Positions 1-6,146 of a stretch of 24,534 nucleotides of DNA are shown piece by piece. Source of the stretch: a virus. Numbering within the stretch: position 1 is the first letter of the stretch; each line of letters starts with the position of its first letter. The notes under the pieces were generated by a model. That model searched no databases. It saw only the letters and a list, made by a program, of their open reading frames with translations, and was not told where the DNA came from. Made by a program: the position numbers and the translations under genes. Location of the stretch: the IMG/VR virus record IMGVR_UViG_3300025674_000373, positions 1-24,534 of that record. The stretch is one strand, 5' to 3'.

Positions 1-458
1 ATTCGTATCGGTGGTTCAATTTGAATGGCTAACTCAGCACTGCTTGCTGCCTCTCCGACCCGTGTGACATAAGTCCCTTGTGCGGATGGTGGCGTTGTTG
101 TAATCCCGCCTGCACTAGCATCCGATAAGAAGTAGACCTCGCCAGCATTTAATCCGGAACTTGCAAGAATGCCAACAACTAAAACGCGAACTTCTTCACC
201 CGCTAACTTACTTGTCTGGGCAAAACCAACGACCGTTGCTTTATCCACGGTGTCATTAGCGATTGCTCGCCCAACTTTCCCATCACTTGCCCTGGAATAT
301 AAAGCTTCTCCTTGTGTAACATCTTCAAAGGCAGGAGCTTGGAATCCTGCAACAGCGTAAACTGTTGCACCAGCCATTGTTGCTTTTAAATCAATTAGAG
401 CTTCAGTAAAACCTTGAGCATTGGGTGCATAAGGTTCATAATTACTGATTCCAGGCAT
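1..458 (-). CDS. Receptor/fibre-type virion protein, 3' end cut by window edge
   Basis: The reading frame opens with ATG at 458 and stays open to base 1, so at least 152 residues are present and the stop lies just outside. It is a clear paralogue of the gene immediately upstream (458-991). Both share a YEP motif near the start, a central DVTxGxALYxR..DGKVG segment, a VVGFA segment, and a C-terminal block with VYFLS, PS..G..VTRVGE and a closing EPPI. The last block resembles short beta-barrel domains of phage decoration and tail-fibre proteins (family knowledge). The start overlaps the upstream stop by one base (TAATG), so the two are translationally coupled. Because the paralogue ends only a few residues after EPPI, probably little is missing here. 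Surface adhesion or capsid decoration is inference. Confidence 0.8.
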   Translation of the reverse strand, partial: MPGISNYEPYAPNAQGFTEALIDLKATMAGATVYAVAGFQAPAFEDVTQGEALYSRASDGKVGRAIANDTVDKATVVGFAQTSKLAGEEVRVLVVGILASSGLNAGEVYFLSDASAGGITTTPPSAQGTYVTRVGEAASSAELAIQIEPPIR

Positions 459-991
459 TAGGCTAACAAGATAGGAGGTTCTAATTGAATACTGAAATCA
501 GTTGTTGTTGCCCCTTCTCCAACTCTGGTAACTGCTTCACCACTTCCTGATGGAGCTGTTAATGTGATGGCTCCAGGAGTTGTCGCACTTAGAAAATAAA
601 TGTCTCCAGGATCTATAGCACCTGGCATTGTTTTTAAACCCGTAACTAAAACTTTTACTTGATCTCCTAAAGAAGTAGTGGCATCAGCAAACCCAACAAC
701 TAAAGCATTCTCAAGAGTTCCATCTGCAGCAGAAGCTTTTCCAACCTTGCCATCAGGAGTACGCATATAAAGTGCATCCCCATCTGTGACATTTTCAAAA
801 CAGACTGCATCAAAACCAATTCTGCTAGGAGCAAAAACAGGGAAACCCTCCTTAACGTCAATGATGGCGTCAACAAGGCCCCTGTAATTAGGTTCGTAGG
901 GCTGACGTGTCATCGTAAACCCGTTGGCAGTCATAAGGTCAACAAGGACAGTTATAGCGCCTTCTATATTAGGTTCGTATCCGGTAGCCAC
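458..991 (-). CDS. Receptor/fibre-type virion protein with duplicated YEPN repeat
   Basis: This 177-residue protein is a tandem paralogue of the partial gene at 1-458. Its N-terminus carries two copies of a YEPNxxG...VD motif 27 residues apart (residues about 5-20 and 32-47). The middle holds DVTxGDALYMR and DGKVGKA; the end holds a GDIYFLS...GAIT...VTRVGE block and finishes EPPILLA. The start is GTG at 991, preceded at about 8 bases by AAAGG and further upstream by a TAGAAT box, so this pair may have its own promoter. The neighbouring genes are tail-like, so a role in tail adhesion or as a surface decoration is likely. No enzymatic motif is visible. Confidence 0.82.
   Translation of the reverse strand: MATGYEPNIEGAITVLVDLMTANGFTMTRQPYEPNYRGLVDAIIDVKEGFPVFAPSRIGFDAVCFENVTDGDALYMRTPDGKVGKASAADGTLENALVVGFADATTSLGDQVKVLVTGLKTMPGAIDPGDIYFLSATTPGAITLTAPSGSGEAVTRVGEGATTTDFSIQLEPPILLA
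869..979 (-). repeat. Internal duplication encoding the YEPN motifs
   Basis: The blocks GTCAACAAGG (869-878 and 938-947) and ATTAGGTTCGTA (887-898 and 968-979) each occur twice on the plus strand. Spacing differs by 12 bases, keeping frame. They encode the two YEPN...VD repeats at the start of the 458-991 protein, so the repeat arose by duplication within the gene. Confidence 0.7.
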
Positions 992-1014
992 AAATCCAAC
1001 CTTTCCTAAATAAT

Positions 1015-1041
1015 ATTCTAAATTGTTCCATCCTTTAGAAT
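1015..1041. promoter_or_regulatory. Divergent promoter region with perfect inverted repeat ATTCTAAA/TTTAGAAT
   Basis: An 8-bp inverted repeat (1015-1022 and 1034-1041) with an 11-base spacer sits in the AT-rich gap between the minus-strand fibre genes and the plus-strand gene. Each arm contains TAGAAT in the correct orientation to be the -10 box for the gene it faces: 1020-1015 for the minus gene starting at 991, and 1036-1041 for the plus gene starting at 1066. No good -35 box is seen for either. Confidence 0.4.
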
Positions 1042-1065
1042 AAAATTAATGTTAAAAATATTTTG

Positions 1066-1314
1066 ATGACGCCTGAAGTCATTATTGCTGCAATTACAGC
1101 AGGTCTTGCAGCATTTACTGGATTATCCAAGTCTTTATCTGCTTTTAATGAAAAGTTGAATGAGCGTTTTCTAAAAATGGAACACGATTATGACAAGTTA
1201 GAAAATACAATAATTCGTGATTATGTATTGAAGCAAGACTTTTTACGAGAGATGCAAGCAGTCCATCAGAAGTTAGATCGCATCTGGGATCACATGATTA
1301 ATCATAGGATTTAA
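1066..1314 (+). CDS. Small membrane-anchored coiled-coil protein, only plus-strand gene
   Basis: The protein is 82 residues from ATG at 1066 (a TTG just before it at 1063 is a possible alternative). Residues about 4-25 form a hydrophobic helix rich in Ile, Ala and Gly. The remainder is a charged, heptad-like helix with Leu/Ile at regular spacing and ends WDHMINHRI. This layout fits a small phage membrane protein such as a holin or spanin-like accessory, but no family motif is recognised. It is the only gene on this strand, with its own TAGAAT box 25 bases upstream, and converges on the 1311-1733 gene with overlapping stop codons. A lysis role is a guess from topology alone. Confidence 0.6.
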   Translation: MTPEVIIAAITAGLAAFTGLSKSLSAFNEKLNERFLKMEHDYDKLENTIIRDYVLKQDFLREMQAVHQKLDRIWDHMINHRI

Positions 1315-1733
1315 ACAGGAACCCAGCTAGCAGAAGTACCGTTGTAAATATAAAGAGCAGGTGCTGATTTATCGTAGTGGAGTTGACCATCTATAGGACT
1401 AGACGGAAAACCACTAGCAGATGTAGAAGCTACGGCTTTAGGAACCTGCCAACTAGTTCCATCATAAATTTTAAAGATCTGTGTGCTTACATTGTCTAAC
1501 CAGCTTTCCCCCTTGCTAAGCAACGTGTAGCCGGTAGGAGTGAGGTTTGGCTGTGTAGAAGATACATGAATAGGGCCAACCTTAATCAGAGCTGGAGAGG
1601 CGCTGCTATCACGGAAATAAAGACCAGGCTCTGTAACATTTGTATTCAGTGCCAGCTCACCATCGCCAAGGCGACTGGGGAACACGCGGTCATAAAGAAG
1701 GCTAGAGCGCAGCCGTAGGATTTGAACAGCCAT
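1311..1733 (-). CDS. Short tail-fibre-like protein
   Basis: This 140-residue protein has the arrangement seen in short fibre proteins of aquatic phages: RLRSS....PSRLGDGELALN, then EPGLYFRDS....LIKVGPIHVSS, then GESWLDN....FKIYDGTSW, and a final repeat of the same type (DGQLHYDKSAPALYIYNGT). The GELALN and PGLYFRD motifs are known from cyanophage and pelagiphage fibres. There are no hydrophobic helices and no Cys pairs. It starts with ATG overlapping the upstream stop (TAATG at 1733-1735), so it is coupled to the large tail protein. It ends tail-to-tail with the plus-strand gene; the two stops share the palindrome TTAA at 1311-1314. The likely job is part of a host-contacting fibre. Confidence 0.75.
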   Translation of the reverse strand: MAVQILRLRSSLLYDRVFPSRLGDGELALNTNVTEPGLYFRDSSASPALIKVGPIHVSSTQPNLTPTGYTLLSKGESWLDNVSTQIFKIYDGTSWQVPKAVASTSASGFPSSPIDGQLHYDKSAPALYIYNGTSASWVPV

Positions 1734-4099
1734 TAGGTATTAAGATAGATACCGCAATCAATCTGCGTAAATGGTGGTGTTGCTGGAACACCGTTGACAT
1801 AAACACCGCATTCTAAAAGATCTGAAGTACGAACACCTGTAGTTGGATTATAGTCTGCGGGATTACCGTTGAGATAAGTACCACAATCAATTTCACCAAA
1901 CCTAAAATCAGATGTGTAATCAGTTAGCGGCTGATCAAGCATACCAAACTTGGCAGCGTCAATCAAAGTCATATCAATATTAAACATCTTTTGCATCACA
2001 GTCAGCATCGTTGTTGTTGTATTCAACGGTGTACCTGTAAAACTAAAGCGATCACTATTAGGATCATTGGGATCGTAATCTGCATTACGTCTGAGGTTAT
2101 CGGTAACCATTAGGGTTACCAGATTGGGGTCAAAGTTAGCAACCTGAGTTGGTTGATTTCGATCTCCACTAATTGATTTAGCGCCAGTCCAAGGCATTCC
2201 GTAACCCATCATGGCTAAGCGTTCTGCTGCTTTTTTAAGTGCGCCATTTTCTCTCTCAATCTTTTTATTGAAAAGTTCAGCCATCTCGCCAGCTGGCGGA
2301 TCATTAGGTTCAAGTAGCCAAGTATTTACATATTCATGTGGTGTTAAGTTCTTAACTAAGCAGTAACCACCTGTTGTTTCTTGGAAAGGATAAATAATAG
2401 CGAAGGTATTAACATCAATAACCTGGCTAACAATATACTCTCCATTTAGCGCATCACCACTCTTAAACTCAAGATTAATGCGGGTATTTAAGCTTAAATT
2501 GTGGGGCTCATCAGTTTTTACAATAATGTTTACACCACTTTGGTTATAAGTTCCTGAAAGGTTTAAAGGATCATTACCTTCATCGTGAACAATAGACCAC
2601 ATGGCTGCATAAATATGTTTGCACCATCTAAGCTGATAGTACGCCAGGAGAGGGCGGGACATATCAGCAGTATCTTCGTAGCCAGGTAACTGATAGAAAT
2701 TATTGACCACCAAATAACCAAAGTCAGCATAAATGCCAACGTCATCTCTAGTTTCAATCAGGTTTCCATTACGATCTAACCGATAGCCAGGTCGAACAGA
2801 TCCTGTTTTTGTATTAGGAAATTTACGGCGTTGTTGTTCTTTATAAAAATCAAATGTTTCTCGCTTTAAATAATCTTGGCAAGTACATTGATAACGTATT
2901 TCTGTAGTTAGATAACGACCTACTTCAAAGCCACGATGGGCAGGAACAACAGTTTTTGGTACACCTTGCGTTGCAGGAAGATTAGTTACCGGATCAAAGA
3001 TACGAGTTCCATAGCTATCCGTTCTCTGGAATAAAATTTCATTGGTAGAAAGATCTACACCAGTAACGGTATAACCGACGTAATCATTATAATTAAATCC
3101 ACGAATTCTTCTGTTAACAATTAGTGTTCCAGTTGTACTACCGCTAGCAAGAGTGTCAAATGTAAACTGTGTTGAATTTAAAACAGTAATAACATATAAA
3201 CCAGATGGTACATTGCCGCTTGTAACTGCAACAAATATTTCATTGCCAGTTGAAAGTCCGTGTGCTGAACCACAGGTAACAGTAACTGTAGAACCTGTTC
3301 TGGAGTAAGTAGAAAATAAACCAGGATCCCTTTCAATAACACGATCAACTAGTCGCTCACCTGTAAAAAATGTTACCGGAGTTGGAATAGAACGAATACG
3401 AACACGAGTCTCTGTCCACTCTGGATCTGTAAATACAGTTACCTTTTGAACGGAAACATTGCCAGATGCAGTAACAGCTGCAGTAGCAGTACAGTTAAAT
3501 GCATTCTGTGTGGTGCTAGTTATTGTTAGTGTTTCATCAACACCAGCCCCACTTGTCATATTCAGGTAAACAGAGTCACCTGTTTCATAACCATGGTCTG
3601 AAATATTGACAGTAATCGTTGTTCCTATTTGCGAATACGTACCTGTCTTTGCTGCCTGCATATAGCGAACACCAAGGATAGGCAAACCAAAATTATAAAA
3701 ATTAAAAGAGTTGACATCACGCACGCCAACCATCTGCTCCCCAATCTCGCTATGAGTACTGGGAAATGTAAACATCCTTGCAGGAATAAAGACGCCAGGG
3801 AACTGCTGGAAAGCGCAGTACATCCTGAAGTCACCACGAGTATTACGACCTGTTGCGCTGCTTCCTAAGACTGTCTGCGTAAGCGTATAGAGTTCATATC
3901 CACGTCTCCAGCGATTCCACATAGAGTCGTGATTATAAAAACGAATTCGGCTTATTTGACTGCGATCAGACGGTTCAAAATCAAAAGGATTATCTTCTTT
4001 ATCAAAATCTTTTTTTAATGCACTCTTTTTGATAGTATCTGAGAAAGATTTAAAGCCACTATCAAATCTTCCACCAAAACTATCTTTACGCCTAGGCAT
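1733..4099 (-). CDS. Large tail/adhesion protein with three FCCH-like modules and a CxC...CxH motif
   Basis: This 788-residue protein has a basic N-terminus and a conserved-looking block (residues 50-146, with RFYNHDSMWNRWRRGYELY). Three copies of a beta-rich module follow at about 152-220, 263-330 and 515-583, each opening TYSQ.G...TV and containing HGL.TG, a hydrophobic strand and ST.F. The pattern resembles the FCCH-like domain widespread in phage tail proteins. Between copies 2 and 3, C405-T-C407 and C493-K-H495 form a CxC...CxH pattern like a SWIM zinc finger with a long insert. The C-terminus has three [ID]ECG/DCGxY[LV]N repeats at 737-788. The gene overlaps a 51-residue gene at its start by 8 bases and is coupled to the fibre gene downstream. 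A nozzle or tail-hub position is inferred from size and context. Confidence 0.75.
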   Translation of the reverse strand: MPRRKDSFGGRFDSGFKSFSDTIKKSALKKDFDKEDNPFDFEPSDRSQISRIRFYNHDSMWNRWRRGYELYTLTQTVLGSSATGRNTRGDFRMYCAFQQFPGVFIPARMFTFPSTHSEIGEQMVGVRDVNSFNFYNFGLPILGVRYMQAAKTGTYSQIGTTITVNISDHGYETGDSVYLNMTSGAGVDETLTITSTTQNAFNCTATAAVTASGNVSVQKVTVFTDPEWTETRVRIRSIPTPVTFFTGERLVDRVIERDPGLFSTYSRTGSTVTVTCGSAHGLSTGNEIFVAVTSGNVPSGLYVITVLNSTQFTFDTLASGSTTGTLIVNRRIRGFNYNDYVGYTVTGVDLSTNEILFQRTDSYGTRIFDPVTNLPATQGVPKTVVPAHRGFEVGRYLTTEIRYQCTCQDYLKRETFDFYKEQQRRKFPNTKTGSVRPGYRLDRNGNLIETRDDVGIYADFGYLVVNNFYQLPGYEDTADMSRPLLAYYQLRWCKHIYAAMWSIVHDEGNDPLNLSGTYNQSGVNIIVKTDEPHNLSLNTRINLEFKSGDALNGEYIVSQVIDVNTFAIIYPFQETTGGYCLVKNLTPHEYVNTWLLEPNDPPAGEMAELFNKKIERENGALKKAAERLAMMGYGMPWTGAKSISGDRNQPTQVANFDPNLVTLMVTDNLRRNADYDPNDPNSDRFSFTGTPLNTTTTMLTVMQKMFNIDMTLIDAAKFGMLDQPLTDYTSDFRFGEIDCGTYLNGNPADYNPTTGVRTSDLLECGVYVNGVPATPPFTQIDCGIYLNT

Positions 4100-4247
4100 T
4101 TAAAGAAAGTCCTTCTCTAGGATCACCTGGATAGGGATAATCTACTTCAGAAACATTCAACATTCTGCGCCATTGATTTGCCATATCAACGGCGCGTTTC
4201 CAACTTAAATATTCTTGCTCTCTTGACCAGCTATCAATATTTTTCAC
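4092..4247 (-). CDS. Small 51-residue protein upstream of the large tail gene
   Basis: A GTG-started frame (4247) runs 51 codons to a TAG at 4092-4094 and fills the otherwise unexplained 151-base gap. The product is polar and aromatic-rich: an amphipathic N-terminal helix with SWSREQEYLSWKRAVDMANQ, then WRRMLNV, then an acidic, proline-containing tail (DYPYPGDPREGLSL). GTG lies 3 bases after the stop of the 4251-5039 gene and in the same frame, so it is either a coupled gene or was once joined to that gene. It overlaps the next gene's ATG by 8 bases. Helical composition and tight packing support a real gene. I do not recognise a family. Confidence 0.6.
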   Translation of the reverse strand: MKNIDSWSREQEYLSWKRAVDMANQWRRMLNVSEVDYPYPGDPREGLSLNA

Positions 4248-4250
4248 GCT

Positions 4251-5039
4251 TTAGTAGTAACCGCCTTGCACATTCACATAGAAGCCATTAGTAAGCGAAG
4301 TAGTGCCGCTAACTGCTGCATATAAAGCTTGTCCGCGTTGAACAACTAAGCCACGTATTTTAGGAGAAACGCTACTGGTTGCAGAACTAAAGTTGCCTCC
4401 AGCATGGGGAACTGGGTGATTAATAAGTGGGAGAATCTGCTTTTCTGTTAAACTGAAAGCTTGGTTTGCTGCAATAGCAGGAATACTTGCTGTAAAGACA
4501 GGGAAAAATTGGTTTGTGTTAGTGACGGTATTAGCACCCACCAGATAAAAACAAATGTCAATAGGAGGGTAGACATTAACATCACCTGTAATAGGACCAG
4601 AAATACTTGGGATAGTCCCAGTAAAAGTTGTTGAGGTAACTGCAGTAACCGTAACAACTTGGTCGATAGGAGTAGAGCCTGAGCTATAGCTAGTGAAATC
4701 TAAATAGACTTCTTGCCCAACTTTAATGTTGTGACCAGCTGTAATAGTAACAACAACATCAGTACCATTTGCAGAATACGTACCAACGGTTGCTGATTGT
4801 GCGTCTAAGAAGATATTTCGTTCTTTGGTATAACGTAACCAAATCTCATCAATATATGCACCACTAATTGATGTGTCAACAAAACCCGTATCAATATCTA
4901 AAACATTAGTAGCATTACCAACTGCAGTTGGAATTAAACTAGTAGAAAAAAGCTGACCAGACGCTACCGTTAATAAAGTGCTATCCAGTAACGGGCGATC
5001 AATCATCGCCGGTAATTTATTGGTTGCGGTACTAGCCAC
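4251..5039 (-). CDS. Virion/tail protein with one FCCH-like module
   Basis: This 262-residue protein is mostly beta-rich, with Thr, Ser, Val and Gly abundant and no Cys-pair or transmembrane signal. An FCCH-like module at about 85-157 (VGTYSANG....TITAGHNIKVGQ....TFTGTI) matches those in the large tail protein just downstream. The rest includes an N-terminal LPAMIDRPLLDSTL segment and a C-terminal GLVVQRGQALYAAVSG...NGFYVNVQGGYY, the type of ending seen in structural proteins. Its start is GTG at 5039; the first in-frame ATG would be codon 12. There is no clear ribosome binding site but a TACAAT box lies 26 bases upstream. A tail or head-surface structural role is inferred. Confidence 0.72.
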   Translation of the reverse strand: MASTATNKLPAMIDRPLLDSTLLTVASGQLFSTSLIPTAVGNATNVLDIDTGFVDTSISGAYIDEIWLRYTKERNIFLDAQSATVGTYSANGTDVVVTITAGHNIKVGQEVYLDFTSYSSGSTPIDQVVTVTAVTSTTFTGTIPSISGPITGDVNVYPPIDICFYLVGANTVTNTNQFFPVFTASIPAIAANQAFSLTEKQILPLINHPVPHAGGNFSSATSSVSPKIRGLVVQRGQALYAAVSGTTSLTNGFYVNVQGGYY

Positions 5040-5065
5040 GTGCTAACAATTCAACTGCTAAAGCT

Positions 5066-5071
5066 ATTGTA
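5066..5071 (-). promoter_or_regulatory. Possible -10 box TACAAT
   Basis: TACAAT (minus strand, 5071-5066) lies in the 40-base gap before the GTG at 5039, within the context GCGCTACAATAG. No convincing -35 hexamer is present 17 bases upstream. It matches the TANAAT boxes seen in the other gaps. Confidence 0.3.
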
Positions 5072-5079
5072 GCGCAACT

Positions 5080-5292
5080 CTAAGCAAACAGTTTTGCAAA
5101 GATTGTTGGATCAACTTGCTCAATACCTTTAATTCGTTGACCAGCCATACGTCTGCTTCCTGGAGCATAAGGTAATCCAGGCATAAAATCACCCGGCAGC
5201 AAAGGCATTGTTAAATCTTCATCACCACGGATGTAACCTAAACCTTTACCTAGGACAGGTCTTTCTGGTTGGTTCTCAAGAGGATTAATCAT
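5080..5292 (-). CDS. Small unknown protein, 70 residues
   Basis: The protein is Pro/Gly-rich and soluble: an N-terminal INPLENQPERPVLGKGLGYI, then an acidic DEDLTMPLLPGDFMPGLPY, a basic SRRMAGQRIKG and an end of DPTIFAKLFA. No recognisable domain or membrane segment. ATG at 5292 overlaps the upstream stop (ATGA at 5289-5292). It sits between small basic proteins and the tail genes, so a minor virion or assembly role is plausible but not shown. Confidence 0.65.
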   Translation of the reverse strand: MINPLENQPERPVLGKGLGYIRGDEDLTMPLLPGDFMPGLPYAPGSRRMAGQRIKGIEQVDPTIFAKLFA

Positions 5293-5498
5293 GACTTTCT
5301 TTTGCTAGCAAGTTCAACAGCACGTCGAGCTTTTTTTGCTGTCTCAGTATTTTCTACAAACTGTTTTCCTGAACGCGATTCACGTCTCTTCTTATCATCA
5401 GTTTCTTTTCTTTGTTCTGGCGACATACGCGCCCACGCTTCTTTTGGAAGATAGCGTTCTGTTTCTTTCTTTCCAGGTTCAATTGCTTTATCAGTCAT
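5289..5498 (-). CDS. Small highly charged protein of a family common in aquatic phages
   Basis: This 69-residue protein is almost entirely charged helix (MTDKAIEPGKKETERYLPKEAW, then SPEQRKETDDKKRRESRSGKQFV, then NTETAKKARRAVELASKRKS). The YLPKEAW...KKR..S..GKQFV.NT..AKKAR pattern is familiar from small proteins in cyanophage genomes, with no defined function. I chose ATG at 5498 rather than an earlier in-frame start at 5549: it is preceded by GGAGG (5514-5510) and gives a normal 8-base overlap with the upstream stop. Basic charge suggests contact with DNA or capsid interior, but this is inference. Confidence 0.72.
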   Translation of the reverse strand: MTDKAIEPGKKETERYLPKEAWARMSPEQRKETDDKKRRESRSGKQFVENTETAKKARRAVELASKRKS

Positions 5499-5919
5499 CT
5501 TGAATTGAACCTCCATAGAGCCATGCATCACAAGTGCGTGCAGCTGCACATTTAAATTTAAACAGCTGGCAGTACCCTAGATTGGCGCGATCTAATACTT
5601 CATATGGATCGGCACCACGGTTCTCATTAATGCCGTCAATAATACAATCTAAGATCAAACCAGATTGATCAAAAGCTGCACAATTTCCGCAGCGAGCTGA
5701 CATTACAGTTTCTACATCGCTGTTCCATATGTCTGCTTTCTTTTCCCAGAAACCAGGATCAGGTTGATCTGGATTTAAGGGACCATAGCCAAAGTTGTTA
5801 ATAGTCCAATTTCTGTTTTTGATATTTTCTTCAATATCAGTTGTAGCACGAGGACACGACTGACCAACAGCTGTAGCTGTTTTACCAAGAAAGACTTTAG
5901 CTTTAAGTTGATCATTCAT
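5491..5919 (-). CDS. Cysteine-cluster protein, HiPIP-like pattern
   Basis: This 142-residue protein has seven cysteines, at 22, 77, 80, 92, 117, 124 and 130. The core reads CGNCAAFD (77-84) ... GYCQLFKFKC (115-124) ... RTCDAW (128-133). The frame CxxCxxF...GxCxxF...xCxxW is like high-potential iron-sulfur proteins (C-x2-C-x~15-C-x13-C with a trailing Trp), but here the middle spacer is 36 residues and two extra Cys are inserted. I have seen CGNCAAFD proteins in pelagic phage genomes without an assigned role. Start ATG 5919 gives an ATGA overlap with the upstream stop; a longer frame to 5952 exists but would overlap more. An Fe-S or zinc structural site is inferred. It lies among small assembly-type genes. 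Confidence 0.75.
   Translation of the reverse strand: MNDQLKAKVFLGKTATAVGQSCPRATTDIEENIKNRNWTINNFGYGPLNPDQPDPGFWEKKADIWNSDVETVMSARCGNCAAFDQSGLILDCIIDGINENRGADPYEVLDRANLGYCQLFKFKCAAARTCDAWLYGGSIQDD
5510..5514 (-). promoter_or_regulatory. Ribosome binding site GGAGG deciding the start at 5498
   Basis: GGAGG on the minus strand lies 11 bases before the ATG at 5498, inside the end of the upstream gene. It favours this start over the longer frame. Confidence 0.5.
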
Positions 5920-6146
5920 TTGTTTTTTTCGTATTCTTCGCGGGTCATCCATTTTTGATCACCCCAGCGTTTAAGAGATTTTTGTTTCTCTGTTTTTTTT
6001 CCGGTGTAACCACCACCTTTTTCTTTATACTGTTGAGCAAGAAGTTGAGCCTTTCGAGCACTCCATTGACCTGGCTTTCCTCCTTTGCTACCAGCCATAA
6101 TTTTGTCTTTGAGACGCTCCCGCATCTCAGGTTTTGTGTAAGCCAT
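5916..6146 (-). CDS. Basic small protein of the DUF5872-like family
   Basis: This 76-residue protein (about one quarter Lys/Arg) contains MAGSKGGKPGQWSARKAQLL, then QYKEKGGGYTGKKTEKQKSL, then RWGDQKWMT. This matches what I recall of the DUF5872 family, found in phages and some giant viruses; function unknown. The high charge and GGKPGQWS turn suggest nucleic-acid or protein-interaction roles. ATG at 6146 overlaps the upstream stop by one base (TAATG). Family assignment is from memory of the motif. Confidence 0.75.
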   Translation of the reverse strand: MAYTKPEMRERLKDKIMAGSKGGKPGQWSARKAQLLAQQYKEKGGGYTGKKTEKQKSLKRWGDQKWMTREEYEKNK

